Shown here piece after piece: positions 8,395 through 18,141 of a stretch of 64,000 nucleotides of DNA. The notes under the pieces were generated by a model. It did not search any database, was not told where the DNA came from, and saw only the letters and a list, made by a program, of their open reading frames with translations. The position numbers were made by a program, and so were the translations under genes. The stretch spans positions 1,426,001 through 1,490,000 of the forward strand of contig CP012813.1 of the NCBI GenBank assembly GCA_001936135.1, written 5' to 3'. Position 1 is the first letter of the stretch; the number at the start of each line of letters is the position of its first letter. This DNA is from Saccharomycopsis fibuligera x Saccharomycopsis cf. fibuligera (taxonomy: Eukaryota; Ascomycota; Saccharomycetes; Ascoideales; Saccharomycopsidaceae).

Positions 8395-11300
8395 ATGATA
8401 TTGACGAAGGAAGAGTTTGCTGTATTAGTCAAGAATTATCTTGACTCTCTTGGCAATGAGGAAAACGATTCTGAAAAATTACTTCAGCCAATCACTGAAA
8501 ATATCAAATCAGATCAAATTAAACTAGTCAATTTGATTGAAGCTCTTGGACCAAATTTAAAAGATGAAGATGGCATCAATAGAGCCAAATCATTAGACTG
8601 CTTATCTAAGACGTTGGCCAATTTGCCGCTTGATAAGCTATCTTCTTTGGAAGTTGGACATTTGGTTAAATTTTACAACAACAAATTTGATGACTTGTTA
8701 GCGTTTAAGCAAGTATTGAATGGACTAAATGCGTTGGCATTGATGATTAATTTTGGCTCAGAGGAAAGTTTGCTGTTCATTCTTAATGACTTTATAGAAA
8801 ATTACAATTCCAAAAATTTTGCTGCACTGATCAGATACTTAGCTTTCAAAATTTTGCAAAATATAATATATAGAGCAGATATTGTACTGTTTGTTATTGC
8901 TAATGATAAACTCAATGATTTGTTTATTAAAGCATTCTTGAACATTGCCGTTGGCGAAAAAGATCCAAGAAATTTGATGATGTCATTTGAGTTAAATGAG
9001 CTTATTTTGAAGAATTTCAATAATGTGGAAACATTCAAAGAGGATTTATTTGATGTTAGTTTTTGCTATTTTCCGATTGCTTTTAAACCACCGAAAAACG
9101 ATCCTTATAAAATCACTTCAAACGATCTCAAGTTTGCTTTGAGAAAGGCCTTGACTGCTAATGAGATCACTATCGACGATCTTCTACCAAACGTGTTTGA
9201 AAAGTTAACTTCTAGTTTGCCTAGTGTTAAGCAAGACGTGCTCGATACGTTGAAATATGCTATTGACAATTTTAGTATTGATATTATCAATAAACACTGG
9301 ATTGAAATTTGGGACTCATTGAAGTTCGAAATATTGCACGATGTTGATCTTCCTTATGAGCTTATAGTGTACAAAATTTCAAAACAGCTCAATGGTTCAC
9401 CGGTTCCCGATTTTAGCACCTTACTGAATGATGAAAAAGAAAGAGAAGAAGCTCTTCAAGTAGCAATTTCAAGTTTACTCTTGTTTAGCCAATTAGCGGT
9501 GAAGTTGTCGTCTAATACTGAATACTTGTCAGGATTCTTAAACAAAATTACTGAGGAATTGCAAAGTAATATCCAAGATTCAAAGAAAAAATTAAACAAA
9601 CAGTCATATTTGATTAGTTCGGTTATTGCTCAGTCATCCATTGACAGTTATAATCATATGATTAGATCAATTTTTGCAGAGTTAATCAAAAACAACAATA
9701 ATCAAGATCTTAGCGTTGACGACCAAGTGTTATTTATTGATGAAATATCTTTCTTTTTATACGCATATCTGAACCTTTATGGTAACTACAATGATCATAA
9801 GTTCAAGCCACAGGTTAAAGATGAAGACAATGAATTTTTACGTTACAAGGATGAAATAATTATAGTTTTATCAAAATCGCTAGTCTCATCTTCTGTTATT
9901 GCAGTGAAATTAAAAACTAAAGCATTGCGTACTTTGGATTTATTAATTTCATTGAATAATTACTTGACACATTCTGAAATAAAGATGATTTTGAACTATT
10001 TGGTTGACATTTTGCTTAGTCATGTGAAGAATGAAGGAGATGAAGATAAGAGTGAGAAAGATGCTACATTTGGTAAAATCTATAAATTTTGTCTAAGTGT
10101 GCTTGTGAAAATTACTGAGATTAACAGTGAGTTGGTTTCTACTGAGCTTTTCCCACAATTTTTTACATTATTGCCCGATCATGTTGATGCGAATGTTAAT
10201 ATTGACTCTCTAGAGAAGCAGCTTGTCATATTGAGTGATTTATCTTCAAAGAATGCAGATTTACTTGAGCGCTTTTTCATAAGATTAACATCGAAGCTTA
10301 ACTTGGTTATTTTGAATCACAGAGATGCCAAGAGTGCTAACGTTACAAGTGGTCAGCATGTTCTGAATTATGGTCTCTTAATTCTTAACGTGCTTTATCA
10401 GACGTTGTTTAAATTCCTTTCAAAGAATCCTAAGTTCAAGACAGATAGCAGTCTTCTGAATAAATATGTTCCGATATTGTTGAAACTTATTTTCTCAATT
10501 CTTGGTGATGAAGTGCTTTTTAATGACGAGTTTGTTGAATTGGGCTCCAGGATTTTATACTTGATAGTTTTGAGAACCAAGACTATTGGCCATCAGCGAT
10601 TATTGGATGAATTTAATTCTCTTTTCATCACCAGTGTGGAAACAAGCAGCCAGTCAGAAGATGTCAAAACAACGAACCACATCAATTTATTAAAGACACC
10701 CTCAAAACTTATCAACGTGTATGTAAAACTAATTGCTGGGCTTGATTATAGATCTACAACATTAACAATCAATGGCCAACTGCCGATAGAGTTTACAGCT
10801 GAAATTATAACTTTGCTAAACAGTGACACATTGCATGACATTTATCAAAGATCTGGATACTTGCAGCTACTTGCCCTTGTGATCAACAAATGGTTCACTG
10901 AAGGTCCTGAAGATTTGAACTATTTGGAAAATCAATACACTGAATTGTCACAGCATGTCAAGACATACATTGGTCCTGATGCGATCAAGTCACTTCAACT
11001 GCTTGAAGTATTTGTTTGGATGGCTAAAGCGTTAGTCATCAAAAATAGCAACTTGGCTATCAAGTTTGTGACATTTTTAATCGAATTGATTGATTTAACA
11101 GCTGAAGTTGATTCAAAAGGCGAAAAAGAAGAAGCAATAGAGAAAAAAAAAATTAAAGTTGGCAGCGGAATTAGTAAAAGTTTTGAGATTTTGGTGGATG
11201 AAGGATTGATATTTGGTACTGATTGTACCTTGACGAAAAACTCCAAAACATCATTATCGACTGCTGGTGCATCAAATGGTAAGTTAACGCTATCTTTGAA

Positions 11301-11952
11301 CAAAGACAAGAACAATAATGTGAATTTGAAAAAATTATACAAGCAAAAACTTTTTGAAACCATCATTCCGAAATTGATAACCAGTTTCCAGCAATCCAAC
11401 AAGTTGAACAGTAGTAGCGGTAATGAAAAAGTATCATTGCTTAGAAAAAGCTATTATCTTACCGCTGTCAGCACAATTGCTAACTTCATGAGCACCGATA
11501 TAATCTTGCTCAAACTTGAAGAATTTTTCCCTCTCTTGGTAGAATCTCTAAGGTTGAATGATGCACAAGTCAGAGTTGCGGCATTGAAAACTATCAATTC
11601 GGTGATTGTCACATCAACGGCCAAACTAATTGCTAGTTATTTGTCCTCTTTGATCCCTGTGCTTATTGAAAGTTTCAAATCTTCAACTTATTTCAAAAAG
11701 GATTTAGATGGGAATGCTAAAGGGTTACTGTTCAATAGAGTTTTTGTTAAAAATAACACTAAAGAAGTTAGATTGCTTGCTTTGGACTGCTTAATAAAAT
11801 TGACGGCGGAAGTCGATTTAATCAAATTGATGCCTTTCAAAGAAGAAGTGCTTAAGAATTTGGCGGTGCCTTTGGATGATAAGAAAAGAGAAGTAAGAAA
11901 GAAAGCTTGTGATTGTAGACAAGAATTTTATGAGTTGGGGCAAATTAAATAA
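8395..11952 (+). CDS. MET18: MMS19/Met18 cytosolic Fe-S assembly protein
   Basis: This 1185-residue, almost wholly helical protein is built of HEAT-like repeats, as in Met18/MMS19. That protein is the targeting subunit of the cytosolic iron-sulfur assembly (CIA) complex and delivers Fe-S clusters to DNA polymerases, Rad3 and other nuclear enzymes. The N-terminus (RAKSLDCLSKTLANLP) and the C-terminal HEAT block (VRVAALKTINSVIVTSTAKL, then VRLLALDCLIKLTAEV and REVRKKACDCRQEFY) are characteristic. Loss in yeast gives methionine auxotrophy and DNA-damage sensitivity. Length is slightly above the S. cerevisiae protein. The ATG at 8395 is the first in frame. Codon use is AT-rich, unlike ACO1 or BNA4. 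Confidence 0.92.
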   Translation: MILTKEEFAVLVKNYLDSLGNEENDSEKLLQPITENIKSDQIKLVNLIEALGPNLKDEDGINRAKSLDCLSKTLANLPLDKLSSLEVGHLVKFYNNKFDDLLAFKQVLNGLNALALMINFGSEESLLFILNDFIENYNSKNFAALIRYLAFKILQNIIYRADIVLFVIANDKLNDLFIKAFLNIAVGEKDPRNLMMSFELNELILKNFNNVETFKEDLFDVSFCYFPIAFKPPKNDPYKITSNDLKFALRKALTANEITIDDLLPNVFEKLTSSLPSVKQDVLDTLKYAIDNFSIDIINKHWIEIWDSLKFEILHDVDLPYELIVYKISKQLNGSPVPDFSTLLNDEKEREEALQVAISSLLLFSQLAVKLSSNTEYLSGFLNKITEELQSNIQDSKKKLNKQSYLISSVIAQSSIDSYNHMIRSIFAELIKNNNNQDLSVDDQVLFIDEISFFLYAYLNLYGNYNDHKFKPQVKDEDNEFLRYKDEIIIVLSKSLVSSSVIAVKLKTKALRTLDLLISLNNYLTHSEIKMILNYLVDILLSHVKNEGDEDKSEKDATFGKIYKFCLSVLVKITEINSELVSTELFPQFFTLLPDHVDANVNIDSLEKQLVILSDLSSKNADLLERFFIRLTSKLNLVILNHRDAKSANVTSGQHVLNYGLLILNVLYQTLFKFLSKNPKFKTDSSLLNKYVPILLKLIFSILGDEVLFNDEFVELGSRILYLIVLRTKTIGHQRLLDEFNSLFITSVETSSQSEDVKTTNHINLLKTPSKLINVYVKLIAGLDYRSTTLTINGQLPIEFTAEIITLLNSDTLHDIYQRSGYLQLLALVINKWFTEGPEDLNYLENQYTELSQHVKTYIGPDAIKSLQLLEVFVWMAKALVIKNSNLAIKFVTFLIELIDLTAEVDSKGEKEEAIEKKKIKVGSGISKSFEILVDEGLIFGTDCTLTKNSKTSLSTAGASNGKLTLSLNKDKNNNVNLKKLYKQKLFETIIPKLITSFQQSNKLNSSSGNEKVSLLRKSYYLTAVSTIANFMSTDIILLKLEEFFPLLVESLRLNDAQVRVAALKTINSVIVTSTAKLIASYLSSLIPVLIESFKSSTYFKKDLDGNAKGLLFNRVFVKNNTKEVRLLALDCLIKLTAEVDLIKLMPFKEEVLKNLAVPLDDKKREVRKKACDCRQEFYELGQIK

Positions 11953-12781
11953 AGTTGAAGCATAGAGGTATGCAAATGCAATGTTGATATTTTTCCATTA
12001 ATGAAAGTTTCACATCCGTGCTTTTTGGACTCTTCTGTATGATTTTTTCTCTTACAATTTAAATATATGAACAATTGTTGCATGTTGTCCATCTTCAAGT
12101 TCATGTTATGGCTACGACTTATGCTAACCATAATACACAAAAAGTTCAGTAGTTCGCCAATCATTACTGTTTTTTCTTATAAATAAGTGGATATTTGAGA
12201 AAAATCCGCAACTCTATGATTTAGGTAATAGTGACGCTATATGAGAACAGTAGAATCGAATAGCGTGTCCTATTTTTTATCCGTTTTGTGTCACTTGTTG
12301 CGTATGGTTGAATGAGAAATAGACTGGCATGTTTATTTAAATCACAGCCAGTTGAATATAGAAAGACTAGTATTTCCAATGATTGGCTTCATTAGAAAAC
12401 CTCAATATCATAGCTTCCACTGTATACATAACCAACAAAACATTGTTTTGTTTTTTCATAAATATGTTTATTTGTAAATTTGCAGTGTGTGCCGAGGAGT
12501 ACAATGACAAAAATTCAATATTTTGCTAGCAACAAAAAATAAAGAGAATCCTTGAGTATGAGTAAAAAAATAAATAAAAAAAAAAAATAAAAATGGAGAG
12601 GACAAATAAAGTAAAGAGAGAAAAAGGTTGGGAAGATTAAAAAACGTTAAAATGGCTAAAATATTTAGAAATACAGCTTTATGTATGAAGTAAAAAGTAA
12701 GAGATTTGATTTGATTTAATCAAATAATGTTTTTTGTTTTTTACATTGTTTTTTTTTGTTTTTTTTTTTAACTTTAAATCT
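11953..12781. other. intergenic, MET18/PMT2 convergent 3' ends
   Basis: This AT-rich stretch lies between convergent genes, with A-rich runs near 12565-12595 and T-rich runs just before the PMT2 stop. It is long for a shared terminator region. I found no frame with a recognisable product and no tRNA box pair. Confidence 0.5.
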
Positions 12782-15109
12782 CTAATATTTCCAATCCCAG
12801 AGCTTTTCATCAGAAATTCTCCAAGTTGGCAACCAGTTCAAATAAGTATAGTTTCTGTTAGGTCCTTGCATACCAAAACTTATGTGTCTGAAATGCCAGA
12901 AAATTCCAGCAATAAAGATGTAGTTGACAAGATAAGCGAGAAAGTAAAGAGCTTTTTTGGAAATAGATCGGCTATTGGCCAATGGGGAAAGGAAAGATTC
13001 AAACACATAAGTATAAACCAACATGGCAAAATATAATGCTGGCAAGTAATGGTGGACATACGTGACTCTTCCCATGATTACGAATGGAGCAAAATGTAAA
13101 CCCCAACCAAGCATTGGGTAAACACCGCCCATTAAAAACAAGTTCCATTTCTTGGTGATTCCTTCAGTAGCCGATGGGAAATCATTGTATTGTCTTTGCC
13201 ATCTGAGAAGATAAACAACAAACATAATGGCAAATACAACAACCGCAATAGAGGAAGTCCAAGTAGTGGCTGGTGAACCAATCAAGAAGTATTTCAAGTT
13301 GTCATCACCCCATCCACATAATCTAATACCGACATCCAAAGATGGCCATTGCCAAAATTTGGAGGCCAAATCATCTTGTTTGTCTGGATCTGGAATCAAT
13401 GCATTGTTGGTTGCCATCATAGCCAAATTCAATTGAATAAAATCTTTGAAGAAATTTGTTTTTGGCAATTTGAAATCTGGTCCTGGTAATTCTAATTTGT
13501 CATTATCATGGGTTTCGATGTTCCACCAAGTTCTCTTGTCTCTCTTGAAAGAATTTTTAACACAAACAACTTCGCCTTGACGGAAACCCCATTGTGGCAA
13601 TTGAGTCCCAGTGGTACCCAAGTAACAACCCAAAACTTGATTCTTGAATCTAACGGAAGTGGTCAATGGATGAAGTCTAGATCTGTTTTCATGACCTTGA
13701 CTATGTGCCACTTCAACAATCCAGTTATCCTTTTCATCACCAATGGTCAAGTTACCATAACAAGCCACTTCATATTGACTTCTAGTCACTGGAGCTTGGA
13801 TTTCATGAGTATGCAAGTTTCTGCCAGTAGATGGATGCATCAATCTGACAGCCATACCATCGTACACGTACTCAATTGGATCATTTTCAGCATCGTAAAT
13901 TGGATCCCATCTAGCTCTTTGAAGAATCCAGTTATTGTTTGAATCCTTGTGAGAGTAAGTAGTAACTTGTTGTTGACCAGAACCTTCTGGGAATGTTTGC
14001 ACGTGAGAATGTAATAAGCCACCACTTAAGCCTTGGTTTTTCAAAGTAATAACACTGCTCCCCAAGGCAACGTCTCTTGGGCCAAGACCAACATTGGAAC
14101 CTACCAAGTTAGCTTGGAACAATGAGTTCATATTAGCATCACCAGGACCAGAATGCCACAATAGTTCAAAATGGATCTTGAATGAGATCATGAAAACTGT
14201 AGCTGGAACAATAATTAAAGCAAAGATTCTTGCAAACCAGTGGAAAAAAAAGGTGGAATTTTTCATGTTTTTGTCACCGAAGTATTCCCATAATTGAACA
14301 ATAGTATAAATACCAACTAAAGTAGTGATGAACAACCCCACCATTTTGACGGAGTCGACACAACCAATAGAAATTCCAAGGAGTAAGATCCACTTCCACC
14401 ATTTTCTACCAAAGACATTGTTTCTTTGATTATGGAATCTAATAAAGCAAAAGAAAGTAGTAACGGTGAAAAACAACAACATGGCATCCAACAAAATAAA
14501 TCTACCCAAAGTGACATAACTTTGTTCCAAAGCAACCATCAAGGTAAATAACCAAGTAGCTAAGACACCAAAACCAATTTCTTTGCAAGTGAAATAAGCA
14601 AACGGGACACACAAGGCACTGAAAGTGGCTTGAAATAGTCTCATCTTGATGAAATCAATGTGTTCTGGATATTGTTGACCAGATGGAAAATCCCAAGAGC
14701 CATTATAACCAGCCAAATAACCAGAAAGGCCAACCAACATTTTACCTAATGGTGGGTGGACATCGTGATAAAATTCATGTCTAAGGTAGTAAGAACCAAA
14801 CTTACCAAAATGGGCTTCATCCCAAACCACTGACTTGTTAGCACCAATCTTATACACACGCACCAAAAAACCAATGGCGGTAAATAATATTGGAGCGAGA
14901 ATGGCTTCTGCAGTTCTCAAAGATCTGAAGAAATCCTCATTTTCCTTAGCAAGGGCCTTATTTGGGTCGTCAATTTTCTCGGATTCAATCAAAAGTTCAT
15001 CCTCATCATCACTATCCACCGAAGCTTGTCTATTATTGAAAGCAACTTCCTTCTTTCCTCTGGAGACAAGTTCCTTGTCGACACCGGATGCAGTTCCACT
15101 AGTCAGCAT
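12782..15109 (-). CDS. PMT2: dolichyl-phosphate-mannose protein O-mannosyltransferase
   Basis: The 775-residue ER membrane enzyme transfers mannose from dolichyl-phosphate-mannose to Ser/Thr of secretory proteins. The sequence follows Pmt2 closely: WDEAHFGKFGSYYLRHEFYH with the catalytic Asp97-Glu98 pair, HPPLGKMLVGLSGYLAGYNG, a central lumenal MIR region (about 330-520, including LHSHVQTFPEGSGQQQVT and STGRNLHTH), then four or more C-terminal membrane segments. The C-terminal tail (GPNRNYTYLNWLPTWRISDE) also matches the Pmt2 branch. Pmt2 normally works as a heterodimer with a Pmt1-class partner. The ATG at 15107-15109 starts a short acidic cytosolic tail. It converges on MET18. Confidence 0.95.
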   Translation of the reverse strand: MLTSGTASGVDKELVSRGKKEVAFNNRQASVDSDDEDELLIESEKIDDPNKALAKENEDFFRSLRTAEAILAPILFTAIGFLVRVYKIGANKSVVWDEAHFGKFGSYYLRHEFYHDVHPPLGKMLVGLSGYLAGYNGSWDFPSGQQYPEHIDFIKMRLFQATFSALCVPFAYFTCKEIGFGVLATWLFTLMVALEQSYVTLGRFILLDAMLLFFTVTTFFCFIRFHNQRNNVFGRKWWKWILLLGISIGCVDSVKMVGLFITTLVGIYTIVQLWEYFGDKNMKNSTFFFHWFARIFALIIVPATVFMISFKIHFELLWHSGPGDANMNSLFQANLVGSNVGLGPRDVALGSSVITLKNQGLSGGLLHSHVQTFPEGSGQQQVTTYSHKDSNNNWILQRARWDPIYDAENDPIEYVYDGMAVRLMHPSTGRNLHTHEIQAPVTRSQYEVACYGNLTIGDEKDNWIVEVAHSQGHENRSRLHPLTTSVRFKNQVLGCYLGTTGTQLPQWGFRQGEVVCVKNSFKRDKRTWWNIETHDNDKLELPGPDFKLPKTNFFKDFIQLNLAMMATNNALIPDPDKQDDLASKFWQWPSLDVGIRLCGWGDDNLKYFLIGSPATTWTSSIAVVVFAIMFVVYLLRWQRQYNDFPSATEGITKKWNLFLMGGVYPMLGWGLHFAPFVIMGRVTYVHHYLPALYFAMLVYTYVFESFLSPLANSRSISKKALYFLAYLVNYIFIAGIFWHFRHISFGMQGPNRNYTYLNWLPTWRISDEKLWDWKY

Positions 15110-15586
15110 TATTGTTATGTGGTGAGAGATGCGAAAAGTTGGAAAAAGAAGGCTATAGCGTAGAAGAAAGTGTGTTTGTTATTGTTTATTTTTTTCTATC
15201 TTTTTCAGTAGAAGACAACAAAACACTAGCTGGATATCTCACACTATACTAAAGCAACAAACAGCAACGAAAAACCAAATAAACACTGTGAATGTATCTA
15301 GAAAGCAGAGCTATGATTATCTAGTCCGGAACCTTAAGTGTGGGTTGGGGAGGTAGAAAGCAATACTGGAGACAGTGGAGTGGGATTGGTAACACGTAAC
15401 CCCAGGGAGGTTTTCATTTATTTGTTCAGCTCACCACTGCAATTTCGTTGCCTCTGTTTTCATTTTTGTTTACAAGTTTTGCGTGTTACCCTTAGCACAT
15501 ACACTACGCTTTTGCTAAATGCACTCATCACACTCGACATGCATACATTAACACAACATATATAAATACACAACACTCAAGAGTAT
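15110..15586. other. PMT2 promoter region and 3' end of the next gene
   Basis: Both flanking genes are on the minus strand, so this holds the PMT2 promoter and leader and the 3' end of the unrecognised 589-aa gene. I see no motif that I can assign. Confidence 0.5.
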
Positions 15587-17356
15587 TTACTTTTCTTGTC
15601 CATACACATATAAACTATCGCCATAGGGTGGCTTTTCCACCGTAGTCAAGTTGTTCTTCCCCAATTCCTCCAAAACCACCTCAAACAAGCCAGCAGCATC
15701 TGCATCTGCCGCATCATTCTTATCCTTATTACTAGCTTTGCCATTTTTTCTATTTCGATTACTTTTAGCGGCCACCAGCAAAAAATATTCATACCCGTAA
15801 CTTTTTTTTGAAAAGGCAGAGCCAGTTTTCTCTTTAATTTTTTTAGGTACCTCCTTATCAAACCCTGGGATCCGAGTGTAGTTCAACTGAGTGAATATCA
15901 ACTTGAAGTCTTTTTCTTGACTGAGATGTTTGTTGATTATGTCGAAGGCTGCTTTCGTCTTATTTATTATTGTTTCAGAGGTTATAGTAGAAGAGGATGA
16001 GAGATGTATATTGGCGAGGTTAATATGCACTGCATTGTATCTTTTGGTAAGACATTTAAGAGCATTCACATACATGTCAAATTGGGCTACTGGTGATTTC
16101 ATCTGTTTGTCCGTATATGCATCGGTTATCTCCTCGAGTATTTCACCAGCTTTGCTAAACTTACCATGAAACTCTTCAAACATAAAATTAAAAAACAAAT
16201 CTGCTTCTTCACTTTTGATTTCTGCATGAGATAACAATCCCCTCATTTCTTGACGATTTTCCACTCCACCAGTATTAATTTTTTCAAAATGATTTCCAAC
16301 TTTTTTAGCAACGTTAGAGAATCTTTTTCCGTGATGCGAAAGTAACTGTCGTAACCTCAACCCATATAAAAACAACATCTCGTCTATTTTGTAATAATCG
16401 ACGAACTTGTCATGCTGCCATCCTAGCCTTAAAGATGGATATTTGCTGCGAGCACTATTCTTATTATTATCAATCCCATTATAATTTAACCTTTGGTCTA
16501 GCTCCTTTGTCATGTTGAGCCAGTGTGTGTCCGAAACGGATGGGTTCGTATCCTCAAGGATCAACACTATTGATGCATTGTTTAATGACCTTATGGTATT
16601 ATTGACTTGTTCCATATTGAGCTTGAATTTTGCTGGGCTAAAAACATGTCTTGATATTCCTTCATCAAGTAAATATGATTCATTGTTGCCGTTGTTGTTG
16701 TTACCATCAGTAGTATTGGTATCTTTCTGTAACAATTGCCGCTGAGACCTTAGGTTAAAAAAACTAATAGTATTGAGTCTATCTTTTAAAATCTTTTCAG
16801 TACGGTCAATTGAACCAAACAAACTGTTAATCGCCTTTGGTATTTGTGGTTCGCTGTATTTTTCCCGTTGAGGTGCTTGATTTGCTTTGCTATTATCTTG
16901 ATGCTTTTGCTCTTGCTGTAGCAGCATTAACTCATCAATTCCTTTACTCTCCTTATCGTTATTATTACTAACACCAACACCACTAAGCGCGCAATTATTA
17001 ATTAAATTATTGCTACTTTTATCATACATCGGCACAATAATTGTCTTTTCAAGCTTTGACACCGGCAATGCCGCCACAAATTCCCTATCCATCAGCAAAT
17101 TCACACTATCAAGATACTGGTCCACAAATAGCTTCTTTGCAATTTGAGAATTCTTAAGCTGATCGAATTGACGTAACGTTCGACTAATTGTCCTATCAGG
17201 AACATTAGTGCTTGTCAGGATATTATCATTGGCCTCCTGGCCATTGCCATTTGCATTGTTGGGCACTTCAAGATGACCATCGAGAACTTGTAGTGCGTTA
17301 TAGAGTACTTTGCTCAATTTATCAACTTGAGCTCTCTTTGTCGCTATTGTTCTCAT
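15587..17356 (-). CDS. unrecognised 589-aa helical protein
   Basis: An uninterrupted 589-codon frame starts at an ATG (17354-17356) and has ordinary codon use, so it is very probably a real gene. I do not recognise the family. The N-terminal 100 residues look helical (KRAQVDKLSKVLYNALQVL, RTLRQFDQLKNSQIAKKLFV). A linker of about 60 residues rich in Asn and Gln follows. Around residue 220-440 there are more helices (NNTIRSLNNASIVLILED; YKIDEMLFLYGLRLRQLLSH; EADLFFNFMFEEFHGKFSKA). A lysine-rich basic stretch lies near 525-555. No signal peptide or membrane segment is seen. It lies head-to-tail with PMT2. It could be a fast-evolving scaffold or adaptor, but no function can be assigned. Confidence 0.85.
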   Translation of the reverse strand: MRTIATKRAQVDKLSKVLYNALQVLDGHLEVPNNANGNGQEANDNILTSTNVPDRTISRTLRQFDQLKNSQIAKKLFVDQYLDSVNLLMDREFVAALPVSKLEKTIIVPMYDKSSNNLINNCALSGVGVSNNNDKESKGIDELMLLQQEQKHQDNSKANQAPQREKYSEPQIPKAINSLFGSIDRTEKILKDRLNTISFFNLRSQRQLLQKDTNTTDGNNNNGNNESYLLDEGISRHVFSPAKFKLNMEQVNNTIRSLNNASIVLILEDTNPSVSDTHWLNMTKELDQRLNYNGIDNNKNSARSKYPSLRLGWQHDKFVDYYKIDEMLFLYGLRLRQLLSHHGKRFSNVAKKVGNHFEKINTGGVENRQEMRGLLSHAEIKSEEADLFFNFMFEEFHGKFSKAGEILEEITDAYTDKQMKSPVAQFDMYVNALKCLTKRYNAVHINLANIHLSSSSTITSETIINKTKAAFDIINKHLSQEKDFKLIFTQLNYTRIPGFDKEVPKKIKEKTGSAFSKKSYGYEYFLLVAAKSNRNRKNGKASNKDKNDAADADAAGLFEVVLEELGKNNLTTVEKPPYGDSLYVYGQEK

Positions 17357-18141
17357 CTTATGCTATGATTTTATCAAAAGGGGATAGTAGTGGATTGTAG
17401 TTTACTTGATGCTTTTTAATGTAATGTACTGTATTCCGTAAGGCTCACTGAACTGTATAGATCTTCCTATCTTATATTGGAGTGGATGTTGATGTTGATG
17501 TTCATGTAACTTGTTATTAAATTTGATTTTTTATAAAGTTATTGATCTTTCCATATCAGGACATCGGCAAACAGATATTACAGTATAATATGAATAGGAT
17601 GTGATCCTGAGAAGACCATGTATAAGGTTGGTTGGTCTTGCAAGATATGCGCAGTTATAACGTTAATTTCAATAACTCAGTAAAAGATGAAGAAACTACT
17701 ATCAGACTTTCCTACATACTCACTCACCGCTCTCATTGCAATAGATAGTAAAAAAAAATATTTTGCAGCGATAATTAGAATCCGCTCCAACGGTGCAACA
17801 ACACCCGATCACCTGGCTATCCATGTAACAATAAAGCCGGGTAATGATTAACCTAGCAGTAAAAGATCCATGAATTGGTAACAGCACATAATATATGGAA
17901 TTATTGATTCATATAATTCGTATTAAATACGACTTTATTGTTAGATTAATAAGCAATGCGAGAAGCTCATAGCTTTTGTTAATATCGCTTGATAATGTTT
18001 GGATGATTTACAGTTGAGCGGCTTAAAAAATTTATGAACATATATGCACAGTAATGAATAATTTCACAATAAACGCAAAAATAATATATAACAGAGGCAC
18101 CAGTGCATGTTAAACTATTACATTATTATAATACTGCACTA
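17357..18141. other. intergenic, promoter of the 589-aa gene and TAF8 3' end
   Basis: The region lies between two minus-strand genes. A short GTTGAT-type repeat sits near 17484-17503 and the rest is AT-rich. I see no tRNA, snoRNA or coding frame. Confidence 0.5.
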
